Of a stretch of DNA of 64,000 bases, positions 8,491-16,261 are shown one piece after another. A program made the position numbers and the translations under genes. Under the pieces are notes generated by a model. The model was not told the DNA's origin. It worked only from the letters and a program-made list of their open reading frames with translations, and made no database searches. The stretch lies in the NCBI GenBank assembly GCA_021774795.1, contig JAJFIR010000047.1, forward strand, positions 50,748 through 114,747. The letters are read 5' to 3'. This DNA is from Emcibacteraceae bacterium. GTDB lineage: Bacteria; Pseudomonadota; Alphaproteobacteria; Sphingomonadales; Emcibacteraceae. Numbering within the stretch: the stretch's first letter is position 1; the number at the start of each line of letters is the position of its first letter.

Positions 8491-8658
8491 TGGATTTCCA
8501 GCGATCGCTATAAACTTCGTGACAAACCTTTCGGTGGACCGGGGTCAAATGACGGCAGCGATGATCCGAACCTCACGCTCGTCCCCGTATGTATTTTCTT
8601 TGCTTATATTCAAAAATTCATTGTTCAGGGTTTGACCACCGGTGCCCTTAAAGGCTAA
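8491..8658 (+). pseudogene. Decayed 3' end of a second MalG-type permease
   Basis: About 168 bp match the 3' end of the gene at 5797-6612. In the first part the frame reads FVTNLSVDRGQMTAAMI, against FVTKFSVDWGQMAAAMI in the intact gene. A 5-bp net insertion then shifts the frame. The rest again matches as CIFFAYIQKFIVQGLTTGALKG and the stop. Many differences in the tail are third-position changes, so this is an old paralogue that was once under selection and not a recent copy. The remnant ends exactly at a shared stop, and its last bases overlap the stop of the convergent adenosine-deaminase-like gene. Confidence 0.75.
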
Positions 8659-10181
8659 TTGCTATATTGCTGTTCAAATAAAGTAAACTTCTGGCGCAAG
8701 CGATTGGTAAGGATATCCTTTGTTTTTGGGCTGGCGAAACTGGTGCTGATGCTGTTATAGCTCATTGCCTGAAGTTCCGCATAACTGACATCAGTTGTGC
8801 TGACTGCGGCGATACATTCTTTGGAAATATTTGTATTAAAAATACCGTCATTATCTGTGGATAGGCTCACGGGAATACCTAAACGAAGGAACCTTAAGAA
8901 AGGATGCGGTGCCGCATTCTTGTCATGTACAGAAAGCTGGTGATTACTATTGATATTCATTTCGATGCCGATTTTCAAATTTCTTGCATATTCAAGCGTA
9001 AGAAGGTCATCTTTTAAAAGCACCCCGTGACCCACACGGGAGACCCCCATTAACATGGCATCACGCACATTACGTGGATCGCCAAGCTCGCCTGCGTGCA
9101 TGGTCATCTGTAACGGGTGATCGGGATGCTCACTGTTATATCCACTTAAATAACCGTATGCATTTTGGGCCTTTTCGAGTGCCGGATTACCTCTTTCTAT
9201 CGCATATAAATCTGTTCCCACGACTGCGTCCGTTGGATTATCAACAAGAAGAGCGTTCCAGGCTTTGATCATTTCGGCATTTGCTTCAGCGGGTAGAAAT
9301 CTTAGTTGACCGAGATTCCAGCGTACAACAACACCCGTTTCAGAGAAGAATTTCTCAGACCAGTTGGTGAGTTTATTTATGCTATCGACACTTGGCGGAA
9401 AACCATTGGTAAATTCAATATAACTTATTCCATCGCCAGCCGCTCGGTGCAGAAAATCAAGATAAAGAATTTCCATTTTTTCATCTAAATTTTCATCTTC
9501 AACAAGCCAAATGACAAAAGCAAAAATTGCATCAAACCGGGTAAAATCGTGAGCTACCGGTTCCGTGGGCAAGAAAAAATAACTGAGGAATAATTTCTGT
9601 TGTTCTTCAGATAACGACAGGAACGGTGACGATTCCGGTAACGTCCTTAACGCCTCCATCTCATTATCATAAAGAACCTGTCCCTGGTTTCGCACTGTGG
9701 TGATGAAATATTCCGGCACTATAGTCGGGTTATATTTTGTTAGAAGGTCTAAAACCACGTCCCGGGTAAAAAGTCCGTAAGGATGAACATGTAGCATTCC
9801 CCCTTTTGGCACTTGATGACAGAATTTTGCCAGTCCGTCCGGATCATTTCGCAGGGGGTCAATGTCAATTTTCGATTTTCTAATTGCTTCCGCTTTATTT
9901 TGTTCAATTATTAGCTTCTGATTTTCTTCGATAAGTCCAATTTCAATAGGCGTGAACTTATCACTATCACCCATCACAAACATTGCTTCCCAATCATCCC
10001 TTGAGATTGGATTGGATTGCTGATAATTACGTTCGATCATGAACTCTTTTGCGTGATCATATTTCTTTAAATGTGCAACCAGCTTTATGTGTGCAAGATC
10101 TTGTTCCGAGCAAGAAACCAATAAAATCAGCCCTGCTGCAAAAGCGAGTATCCTGCCTACACGTTTATATTTCACCACCAT
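8655..10181 (-). CDS. Adenosine deaminase-like secreted lipoprotein (ADGF/CECR1-like)
   Basis: A metal-dependent amidohydrolase of the adenosine/AMP deaminase superfamily. Motifs in order are PKGGMLHVHPYG (HxH metal ligands), a long insertion, TMHAGE (His and catalytic Glu), RVGHG, and SLSTDND (the C-terminal Asp). The N-terminus is a lipoprotein signal: basic residues, a hydrophobic run and the lipobox LLVSC with Cys24 from my start. I start at ATG 10181 because AAAGG precedes it; a start at 10217 would add 12 residues with no ribosome-binding site. Length (508 residues) and the N-terminal extension before the barrel fit the secreted ADGF-type enzymes better than the cytosolic Add type. It would act in the periplasm on nucleosides. 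Convergent with the malG remnant. Confidence 0.78.
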   Translation of the reverse strand: MVVKYKRVGRILAFAAGLILLVSCSEQDLAHIKLVAHLKKYDHAKEFMIERNYQQSNPISRDDWEAMFVMGDSDKFTPIEIGLIEENQKLIIEQNKAEAIRKSKIDIDPLRNDPDGLAKFCHQVPKGGMLHVHPYGLFTRDVVLDLLTKYNPTIVPEYFITTVRNQGQVLYDNEMEALRTLPESSPFLSLSEEQQKLFLSYFFLPTEPVAHDFTRFDAIFAFVIWLVEDENLDEKMEILYLDFLHRAAGDGISYIEFTNGFPPSVDSINKLTNWSEKFFSETGVVVRWNLGQLRFLPAEANAEMIKAWNALLVDNPTDAVVGTDLYAIERGNPALEKAQNAYGYLSGYNSEHPDHPLQMTMHAGELGDPRNVRDAMLMGVSRVGHGVLLKDDLLTLEYARNLKIGIEMNINSNHQLSVHDKNAAPHPFLRFLRLGIPVSLSTDNDGIFNTNISKECIAAVSTTDVSYAELQAMSYNSISTSFASPKTKDILTNRLRQKFTLFEQQYSN

Positions 10182-10241
10182 TTTTGGACCTTTAGTGTTT
10201 ACCAATATAGACAGCATACTAATATTTTACCGAAGCTTCCA

Positions 10242-13200
10242 CTATTCTTCTTCCATAGCAAATAGTTCTGTATTACCGCCGGTAGCAACTGTGTTAATGG
10301 TCAATGTTTTTTCGGCAGCAAATCGGTACAGGTATCTTGGTCCGCCAGCCTTTGGTCCGGTACCGGATAGCCCCTGCCCACCAAAAGGTTGAACACCCAC
10401 CACTGCACCGACTATATTTCGGTTTACATAGGTGTTGCCAACATCAAGGTTATCAAAAATATGTTTAGCACTATCTTCTATACGGCTGTGAACCCCTAAA
10501 GTAAGGCCAAAGCCCGTGTTTTGAATTTGCGTAAGAATATCATCAAGTTTCGATGCTTTATAACGGATCACATGCAAAATAGGGCCAAATACTTCCTTCT
10601 TTAATTCATCGAGCGACTTGATTTCATAAAGACGTGGTCCAAAGAACGTGCCTTTAGCATATTCAGATGGTCCTTCAAGTGCGTGCAGCAGTGTCGCTTC
10701 TTCGTTCATTTTTGCAGTATGAGCAACGAGCAATTCACGTGCATCTTGATCAATTACCGGCCCAACATCCGTAGATAGTTGATTGGGGTGGCCTAATGCC
10801 AGGCAATCCATCGCGCCTTTTAACATTGGGATGATTATATCCGCGACGTCGTCTTGTATGTAAAGCACACGAAGCGCAGAGCAACGTTGGCCTGCCGACT
10901 GAAAAGCTGATGAAATGGCGTCGTCGACGACCTGCTCAGGTAAGGCGGTGCTGTCAACGATCATAACATTTTGACCACCAGTTTCGGCGATCAAAGGCAC
11001 AATTGCCCCCTCACGACTAGCCAGGCTGCGGTTTATAGTTTTGGCGGTATCCGTTGAACCGGTGAAAGCCACGCCACCAATTCGTTCATCCGCCACCAGT
11101 TTCGCTCCAATAGAAGCACCATCACCGGGCAGCAAATGCAGAATATCAACCGGAACCCCGCAGCTATGCATAATTTTAACGGCTTCCGCCGCCACAATAG
11201 GTGTTTGTTCGGCAGGTTTCGCAATGACCGCATTCCCGGCGGCCAGTGCCGCCGAAACCTGCCCTACAAAAATAGCGAGCGGGAAGTTCCACGGGCTAAT
11301 GCATAAAAAGGTACCACGTCCCTGCAAAAATAATTCATTGCGTTCCCCGGTTGGGCCGGGGAGTAATTTACCGGCTTCAAAATTTTCCTGCGCCTGGCCC
11401 GCATAATAGCGAAGAAAATCTACGGCTTCTCGAACTTCGGATAAGCCGTCCACCAATGTTCGTCCTGCTTCTTCTGCGATTAAGCCCATCAATTCCCGGC
11501 ATCTTTCTTCCATCGCATCCGCCGCAGCATTAAGTATTCCTGCCCGCGCGGCCCCACCCATAGAATTCCACAATTTTTGCGATTTTGATGCGGCGGTCAA
11601 GGCCCGTTCAATATCTTCCTCTGTGGTCGCGCCGACTAATCCAATTTGTTCACCAGTGGTTGGGCTTACCGCCGGCTCAGGATTATTAAAACCCATTTTT
11701 CCTGAAACAATAGGGCCGGCTTTCCAATCATGTTCAGATGAAAGGTTCGCATTCAGCACTGCAATCTCCAGCGGGTCGGAAAGCTCAAAACCAATGGCAT
11801 TGTTACGAGGGTACGCCTCTCTCATCGTGTGACTTAAGATATCTTTGGGCAACGGGATCATGCTATGTCGTTTTGGGTTTTTATTTTCAACAAGTTTGAT
11901 AGTGTCTTGCATTAAATCTTCGACGGTGACGTCTTTATCCATAAACCGATTAACGAAAGAGCTGTTGGCACCATTTTCAAGCAGACGTCTGACCAAATAA
12001 GGGAGGAGATCTTTATGGGCACCAACCGGTGCGTAAACCCGAATATTGAAATCGATATCCGTATTTTCACGGACAATGTCATAGAGAAGATGTCCCATAC
12101 CGTGCAACCGTTGAAATTCGAATTCGACCGCACCTACATTCCATTTATTGGCAAGTTCTAATATTAATGCAACGGAATAGGCATTATGCGTTGCATATTG
12201 TGGATAAAACACATCCCGCGCGGCCATTAATCTTTCAGCACATACTTGATAAGAAAGATCTGTGGATGGTTTTCTTGTATAAACAGGATAATCGTTAAGC
12301 CCCATTTCCTGAGCATGTTTAATTTCACTGTCCCAATAGGCCCCTTTAACAAGACGAACCATAAATTTACGACCCAATTCCCTGCCAAGAGTTTTCAGCC
12401 AGTCAATTACGTAAGGTGCGCGTTTTTGGTATGCCTGAACCACAATGCCCAGTCCGTCCCAATCCCGCAGTATTTCCGCGCGAGCCAGTTTTTCAAATAT
12501 ATCCAGGGATATATCAAGCCGGTCTGCCTCTTCCGCATCAATGGTAAAGCCGAGGTTTTTTTCTTTCGCAAGGATTGCCAGTTCCAAAATGCGTGGCACC
12601 ATTATATCCATCACCATATCATGGTGAGACATTTCATAACGCGGATGAAGAGCAGAGAATTTTACCGATATTCCGCTAGCGGAATAAGGATCAGATTGAT
12701 CATTTTGAGTGCCGATTTCTGTAATTGCTTCTTTATAGGCTTCAAAATAACGCTCCGCGTCGGCTATGGTTCGCGCGCCTTCGCCAAGCATATCAAATGA
12801 AAAACGTGTTTGCGCGCTATTTTCTTTTTTGCCACGACTTATTGCTTCGTCGATGTTACGGCCAAGAACATATTGGCCGCCCATAATACGCATAGCCTGC
12901 ATGATGGCCGTGCGCACAACAGGCTCACCTGCTTTTTTAATAAAACTTTTAAACCAGTTATCCGTATCACCCTTTACGTCATATCCGAGATCTACAAATC
13001 CACCGGTTAACATCAAACCCCAGGTCGATGCATTAACGAATGTGGATTCGGAATGTCCTTTATGATCAGACCATTTACCAGCACTGATTTTTTCTGAAAT
13101 AAGTTTGTCTGCTGTGGCACCATCCGGAACTCTGAGCAACGATTCCGCAAGGCACATTAACGCCACACCTTCTTTGTTAGAAAGATCGAATTCCTGAAGG

Positions 13201-13424
13201 AAATAATCCATGGTTCCCTGATTATCGCTTTCATCGCGCGATTTTTCAACGAGCCGTCGTGCGCGGTCCACCAGACGATTGCGCTCGCCGGTGGTAAGTT
13301 CCGTTGCATGAAGTAAATTTTCCACACATTTTTTTTCATCACTATGAAACATCAAACGCAAATTATGTCTGATTTCCGATAGGGTCAGCTTCTCAATGTT
13401 TTTATAATCATTTAAAGAATACAT
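10242..13424 (-). CDS. putA: Bifunctional proline dehydrogenase / 1-pyrroline-5-carboxylate dehydrogenase
   Basis: A 1060-residue protein that oxidises proline to glutamate in two steps. The N-terminal FAD-dependent proline dehydrogenase barrel spans roughly residues 120-480 and includes RLVKGAYWD and the C-terminal RVYAPVGAHKDLLPYLVRRLLENG. The NAD-dependent aldehyde dehydrogenase spans about 550-1010, with SPWNFPLAIF, the glutamate block ETGGQN and the nucleophile in GQRCSALR near residue 823. There is no ribbon-helix-helix domain at the N-terminus, so this PutA does not repress its own gene; the Lrp-family gene at 15412 is a candidate regulator. I use the ATG at 13424, which has AAAGGT upstream, in place of one 24 bp earlier. 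It is the first gene of a leftward pair separated from sdaA by about 130 bp. Confidence 0.93.
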   Translation of the reverse strand: MYSLNDYKNIEKLTLSEIRHNLRLMFHSDEKKCVENLLHATELTTGERNRLVDRARRLVEKSRDESDNQGTMDYFLQEFDLSNKEGVALMCLAESLLRVPDGATADKLISEKISAGKWSDHKGHSESTFVNASTWGLMLTGGFVDLGYDVKGDTDNWFKSFIKKAGEPVVRTAIMQAMRIMGGQYVLGRNIDEAISRGKKENSAQTRFSFDMLGEGARTIADAERYFEAYKEAITEIGTQNDQSDPYSASGISVKFSALHPRYEMSHHDMVMDIMVPRILELAILAKEKNLGFTIDAEEADRLDISLDIFEKLARAEILRDWDGLGIVVQAYQKRAPYVIDWLKTLGRELGRKFMVRLVKGAYWDSEIKHAQEMGLNDYPVYTRKPSTDLSYQVCAERLMAARDVFYPQYATHNAYSVALILELANKWNVGAVEFEFQRLHGMGHLLYDIVRENTDIDFNIRVYAPVGAHKDLLPYLVRRLLENGANSSFVNRFMDKDVTVEDLMQDTIKLVENKNPKRHSMIPLPKDILSHTMREAYPRNNAIGFELSDPLEIAVLNANLSSEHDWKAGPIVSGKMGFNNPEPAVSPTTGEQIGLVGATTEEDIERALTAASKSQKLWNSMGGAARAGILNAAADAMEERCRELMGLIAEEAGRTLVDGLSEVREAVDFLRYYAGQAQENFEAGKLLPGPTGERNELFLQGRGTFLCISPWNFPLAIFVGQVSAALAAGNAVIAKPAEQTPIVAAEAVKIMHSCGVPVDILHLLPGDGASIGAKLVADERIGGVAFTGSTDTAKTINRSLASREGAIVPLIAETGGQNVMIVDSTALPEQVVDDAISSAFQSAGQRCSALRVLYIQDDVADIIIPMLKGAMDCLALGHPNQLSTDVGPVIDQDARELLVAHTAKMNEEATLLHALEGPSEYAKGTFFGPRLYEIKSLDELKKEVFGPILHVIRYKASKLDDILTQIQNTGFGLTLGVHSRIEDSAKHIFDNLDVGNTYVNRNIVGAVVGVQPFGGQGLSGTGPKAGGPRYLYRFAAEKTLTINTVATGGNTELFAMEEE

Positions 13425-13556
13425 GGCATATACCTTTATGTGAATCATTTTTAATCACACGAATATATTCAATTTTATAGCAGAATGTCCTACTTTTATA
13501 GTGTTTTTACTGATATATTATCTAGTATAATAGCAATTAAACAGTTTTTTATGCTG

Positions 13557-14930
13557 TTAACATTCAACTATATTAACCGCAAGTCCGCCTTTGGATGTTT
13601 CTTTATATTTTGCCTGCATGTCTTTTCCGGTTTGCCGCATGGTTTCAATAACCTTATCGAGTGACACATGGTGTTGTCCGTCGCCCCTCAGCGCGAGCCT
13701 CGACGCGTCTATTGCTTTAACGGCCCCCATGGCATTACGTTCAATACAGGGGATCTGTACCAGCCCCCCGATCGGGTCGCAGGTAAGACCTAAATTATGT
13801 TCCATGCCGATCTCCGCCGCATTTTCAACCTGTAAAACCGTACCGCCCTTTACGGCAGTAAGTCCTGCCGCCGCCATAGAGCAGGCCACGCCCACTTCCC
13901 CTTGGCAGCCGACTTCAGCGCCGGAGATCGAAGCGTTCTTTTTATAAAGCGATCCTATGGCTGTTGCTGTTAGCAAGAAATCATAAACCGCTTGTTTGTT
14001 GCCATCACGATTATAAAAACGGTCATAATAGCGCAGCACCGAAGGGATTATGCCTGCGGCACCATTCGTGGGAGCGGTTACAACGCGACCGCCCGCCGCG
14101 TTTTCTTCGTTAACGGCAAGCGCCCATAAGTTAATCCAGTCCAGTATCACCGACGGATCGCCAAGTTGTTTTTCCTGTGCCTCTTTTAATGATGTCAAAA
14201 CTTGCTTCGCCCTGCGCTCCACATTGAGGCTTCCCGGTAATTTCCCACCAGTAGAACATCCACGGTCAATAGAATACTCCATAGCTTGGTAAATCTGATC
14301 AAGGTTTTTCCTGATTTCACCTTCAGGCATTAATGTTTTCTCATTTTCCCACATTAAATCCGCAATGGATAAATTAGAATCACTGCAAAGTTTTAGCAGC
14401 TCCTCCGCGCTGTCAAACGGATATGGCACCGGAATTTCATCCGGTGGCGGTGTGTTTCTGCCAAAATCTGCTTCACTTAATACAGCACCGCCGCCCACTG
14501 AATAGTAATTTTCGGAAGCAATTTTATTGCCATTGCTATCAAAGGCCATAAAACCAAGGCCGTTACTATGATGCGGAAGTAACTTTTCCATTTGAAAAAG
14601 CATGTCTTTATTCGCTTGAAAATCAATTTCATGAATATTGAGTAGCTTAATGCGATTAGAGGATCTTATATCCGCGCATCGCTTATCAATTATCGCGGGA
14701 TCAATGGTTGCTGGTTCATACCCTTCGAGCCCAAGTAATAGAGCTTTGTCGGTCGCATGTCCGAGGCCAGTTAAGGCCAAAGAGCCGAACACATCTACTT
14801 TCAACGTTGCAATATTTGCGATATCCGAGATGGCCAAAAGAAATTGTTTAGCCGCTACCATCGGGCCCACCGTATGTGAACTGGACGGACCAATACCGAT
14901 TTTGAAAAGGTTGAAAACGCTGTAGTACAT
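13557..14930 (-). CDS. sdaA: L-serine ammonia-lyase (single-chain, iron-sulfur)
   Basis: A 457-residue serine dehydratase that converts L-serine to pyruvate and ammonia. The N-terminal beta domain begins [24 protein letters not shown]. The alpha domain has the conserved cysteines in [24 protein letters not shown] and [13 protein letters not shown], which bind the oxygen-sensitive [4Fe-4S] cluster. Length is that of E. coli SdaA. The ATG at 14930 has a GGGTGGGG site; a longer frame reaching 15050 overlaps the 48-residue gene upstream and has no homology. It lies upstream of putA in the same direction, which suggests a joint role in using amino acids as carbon source. Confidence 0.92.
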   Translation of the reverse strand: MYYSVFNLFKIGIGPSSSHTVGPMVAAKQFLLAISDIANIATLKVDVFGSLALTGLGHATDKALLLGLEGYEPATIDPAIIDKRCADIRSSNRIKLLNIHEIDFQANKDMLFQMEKLLPHHSNGLGFMAFDSNGNKIASENYYSVGGGAVLSEADFGRNTPPPDEIPVPYPFDSAEELLKLCSDSNLSIADLMWENEKTLMPEGEIRKNLDQIYQAMEYSIDRGCSTGGKLPGSLNVERRAKQVLTSLKEAQEKQLGDPSVILDWINLWALAVNEENAAGGRVVTAPTNGAAGIIPSVLRYYDRFYNRDGNKQAVYDFLLTATAIGSLYKKNASISGAEVGCQGEVGVACSMAAAGLTAVKGGTVLQVENAAEIGMEHNLGLTCDPIGGLVQIPCIERNAMGAVKAIDASRLALRGDGQHHVSLDKVIETMRQTGKDMQAKYKETSKGGLAVNIVEC

Positions 14931-14992
14931 GTCCCCACCCTTTGAAATATAATTTAGGGAGTTTAACTTAACAAATGATATTAACGTGCAAT

Positions 14993-15139
14993 TTACGCGC
15001 TGTGAGCACTTTTGTCTAGTTTCTGAATATGCTCTAATACCCTTAACCATTTATTCGCCTGACATATTTCTATCGCTTGGCTACGGCCCATACGACGGAT
15101 TAGTTTTTTGGCAAGCTCTTCAATAGTTTGTTCACTCAT
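14993..15139 (-). CDS. 48-residue hypothetical protein
   Basis: A short open frame on the complement from the ATG at 15139 to TAA at 14993. The protein is amphipathic and charged: it starts [16 protein letters not shown], continues through SQAIEIC and NKWLRVLEH, and ends KSAHSA. An ACAGG element sits about 9 bases upstream of the ATG. It has no transmembrane segment. It lies 62 bp upstream of sdaA in the same direction and could be its first operon partner. I do not recognise a family. The regular helical composition and the ribosome-binding site support it being real. Confidence 0.45.
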   Translation of the reverse strand: MSEQTIEELAKKLIRRMGRSQAIEICQANKWLRVLEHIQKLDKSAHSA

Positions 15140-15411
15140 GGTAAAACCTGTTCTTTGGTACTTAATTACTTGTACTTAATTATAAAATATAGATTAAATA
15201 TGGCAATTTGATGCCGGAAAACACACCATCTACGCCCCTAAAACATCAAAGTCAACTAAAGATTCCTTTTTAATTTCAAGGTTTTTCATCAACTTAAAAT
15301 CAACGTATATTTAAATCTGTATATTTGCAAGTGTATAGCATAATATATCGTTAATAAGTGATTCTATATTTGATTCGTCTTATGATTCAAAAATAAAAAG
15401 AGATTAAAACC

Positions 15412-15918
15412 ATGGTAAATTTAGTTGATCAATTACCGGGTCAGAGTGCTATACGCAAATTGGATAAAATTGATCGAAAGATATTAAGACTTCTACAAAG
15501 TGACGGCCGAATTTCAAATGTAAAACTGGCGGAGATGGTTCATCTTAGCCCTACGCCGTGTCTGGAACGTGTCAAAAGACTTGAAAAAGAGGGCTTCATA
15601 AAAAGCTATGTTGCCATTTTGGAGCCAAAGATGCTTGACGCAACACTTGTATCTTTTATAGAAGTTTCACTGGACCGAACAACAACCCGTGCATTGGACC
15701 ATTTTAGGGATGAAGTAATGCACATGGAGGAAGTGCAGGAATGTCACATGGTCGCAGGTGGATTTGATTATTTGATTAAAGTAAGAACCAGCGATATGGA
15801 ACATTACCGCAGATTTTTAGGAGAAAAGCTTTCCAGCATAGAAGACATAAGCAGTACTCATACTTATGTTGTTATGGAAGAAATAAAAGCGAGCAGTGCG
15901 ATTAAAGTTAGTGAATAA
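15412..15918 (+). CDS. Lrp/AsnC family transcriptional regulator
   Basis: A 168-residue Lrp-type regulator. The N-terminal winged helix covers residues 16-75 (LDKIDRKILRLLQSDGRISN, then LSPTPCLERVKRLE), and the C-terminal RAM ligand domain covers about 80-150 (EVQECHMVAGGFDYLIKVR). In other alphaproteobacteria an Lrp-family protein (PutR) next to putA activates it in response to proline. This gene diverges from the sdaA/putA group with a 270-bp AT-rich gap containing the promoters, so the same role is likely but not shown. The LSPTPCLERVKRLE helix is that of the true Lrp branch. An ATG lies directly after the leader with the weak site AGAGAT. Confidence 0.88.
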   Translation: MVNLVDQLPGQSAIRKLDKIDRKILRLLQSDGRISNVKLAEMVHLSPTPCLERVKRLEKEGFIKSYVAILEPKMLDATLVSFIEVSLDRTTTRALDHFRDEVMHMEEVQECHMVAGGFDYLIKVRTSDMEHYRRFLGEKLSSIEDISSTHTYVVMEEIKASSAIKVSE

Positions 15919-15937
15919 TAACCAGACGGACCCAAAT

Positions 15938-16252
15938 ATGCCTACCCTTACATACATTTCACCCGAAGATGAAGAATATATTGTTAAAGCCGAGACCGGC
16001 CTCACGTTGATGGAGATTGCCGTTAATAATGATGTGGACGGCATTGATGCCGATTGTGGAGGGTCGTGTGCTTGCGCGACATGCCATATAATCGTACCCG
16101 AAGAATTTATTGCCATAACCGGAAAAGCTGGCGATGATGAATGTGTACTACTCGACTTTTTAGATAATCGCACAACAGGAAGTCGATTAAGCTGTCAGAT
16201 AGAAATGTCCGAGGAACTTGATGGTATGATCATCAAAGTTCCTCAAGCTTAA
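15938..16252 (+). CDS. [2Fe-2S] ferredoxin, adrenodoxin type
   Basis: A 104-residue electron-transfer protein. The cluster ligands are in DCGGSCACATC (C-x5-C-x2-C) and the fourth Cys in RLSCQIEM, the spacing of vertebrate-type and bacterial adrenodoxin-like ferredoxins. Such ferredoxins feed electrons to cytochromes P450, Rieske oxygenases or Fe-S assembly; no partner gene is adjacent here. I start at ATG 15938 (MPTLTYIS), since the longer frame begins inside the Lrp gene. It follows the Lrp gene by 19 bp and is probably co-transcribed. Its last codons form a hairpin that is followed by a T-run. Confidence 0.87.
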   Translation: MPTLTYISPEDEEYIVKAETGLTLMEIAVNNDVDGIDADCGGSCACATCHIIVPEEFIAITGKAGDDECVLLDFLDNRTTGSRLSCQIEMSEELDGMIIKVPQA

Positions 16253-16259
16253 TTTTTTT
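16211..16259 (+). terminator. Rho-independent terminator overlapping the ferredoxin 3' end
   Basis: GAGGAACTTGATG at 16211-16223 pairs with CATCAAAGTTCCTC at 16231-16244, with one bulged A and a 7-base loop. TTTTTTT follows at 16253-16259. The stem is made of ferredoxin codons. An 8-base gap before the T-run makes it less than ideal. Confidence 0.5.
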
Positions 16260-16261
16260 CT

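Noticed and set aside
12246..12800. 184-residue open frame on the + strand inside putA
   Set aside because: It lies antisense to a strongly conserved PutA domain; its translation shows no family features.
14931..15050. N-terminal extension of SdaA
   Set aside because: The added 40 residues match no SdaA sequence and overlap the 48-residue gene; the ATG at 14930 has a ribosome-binding site and a typical start.
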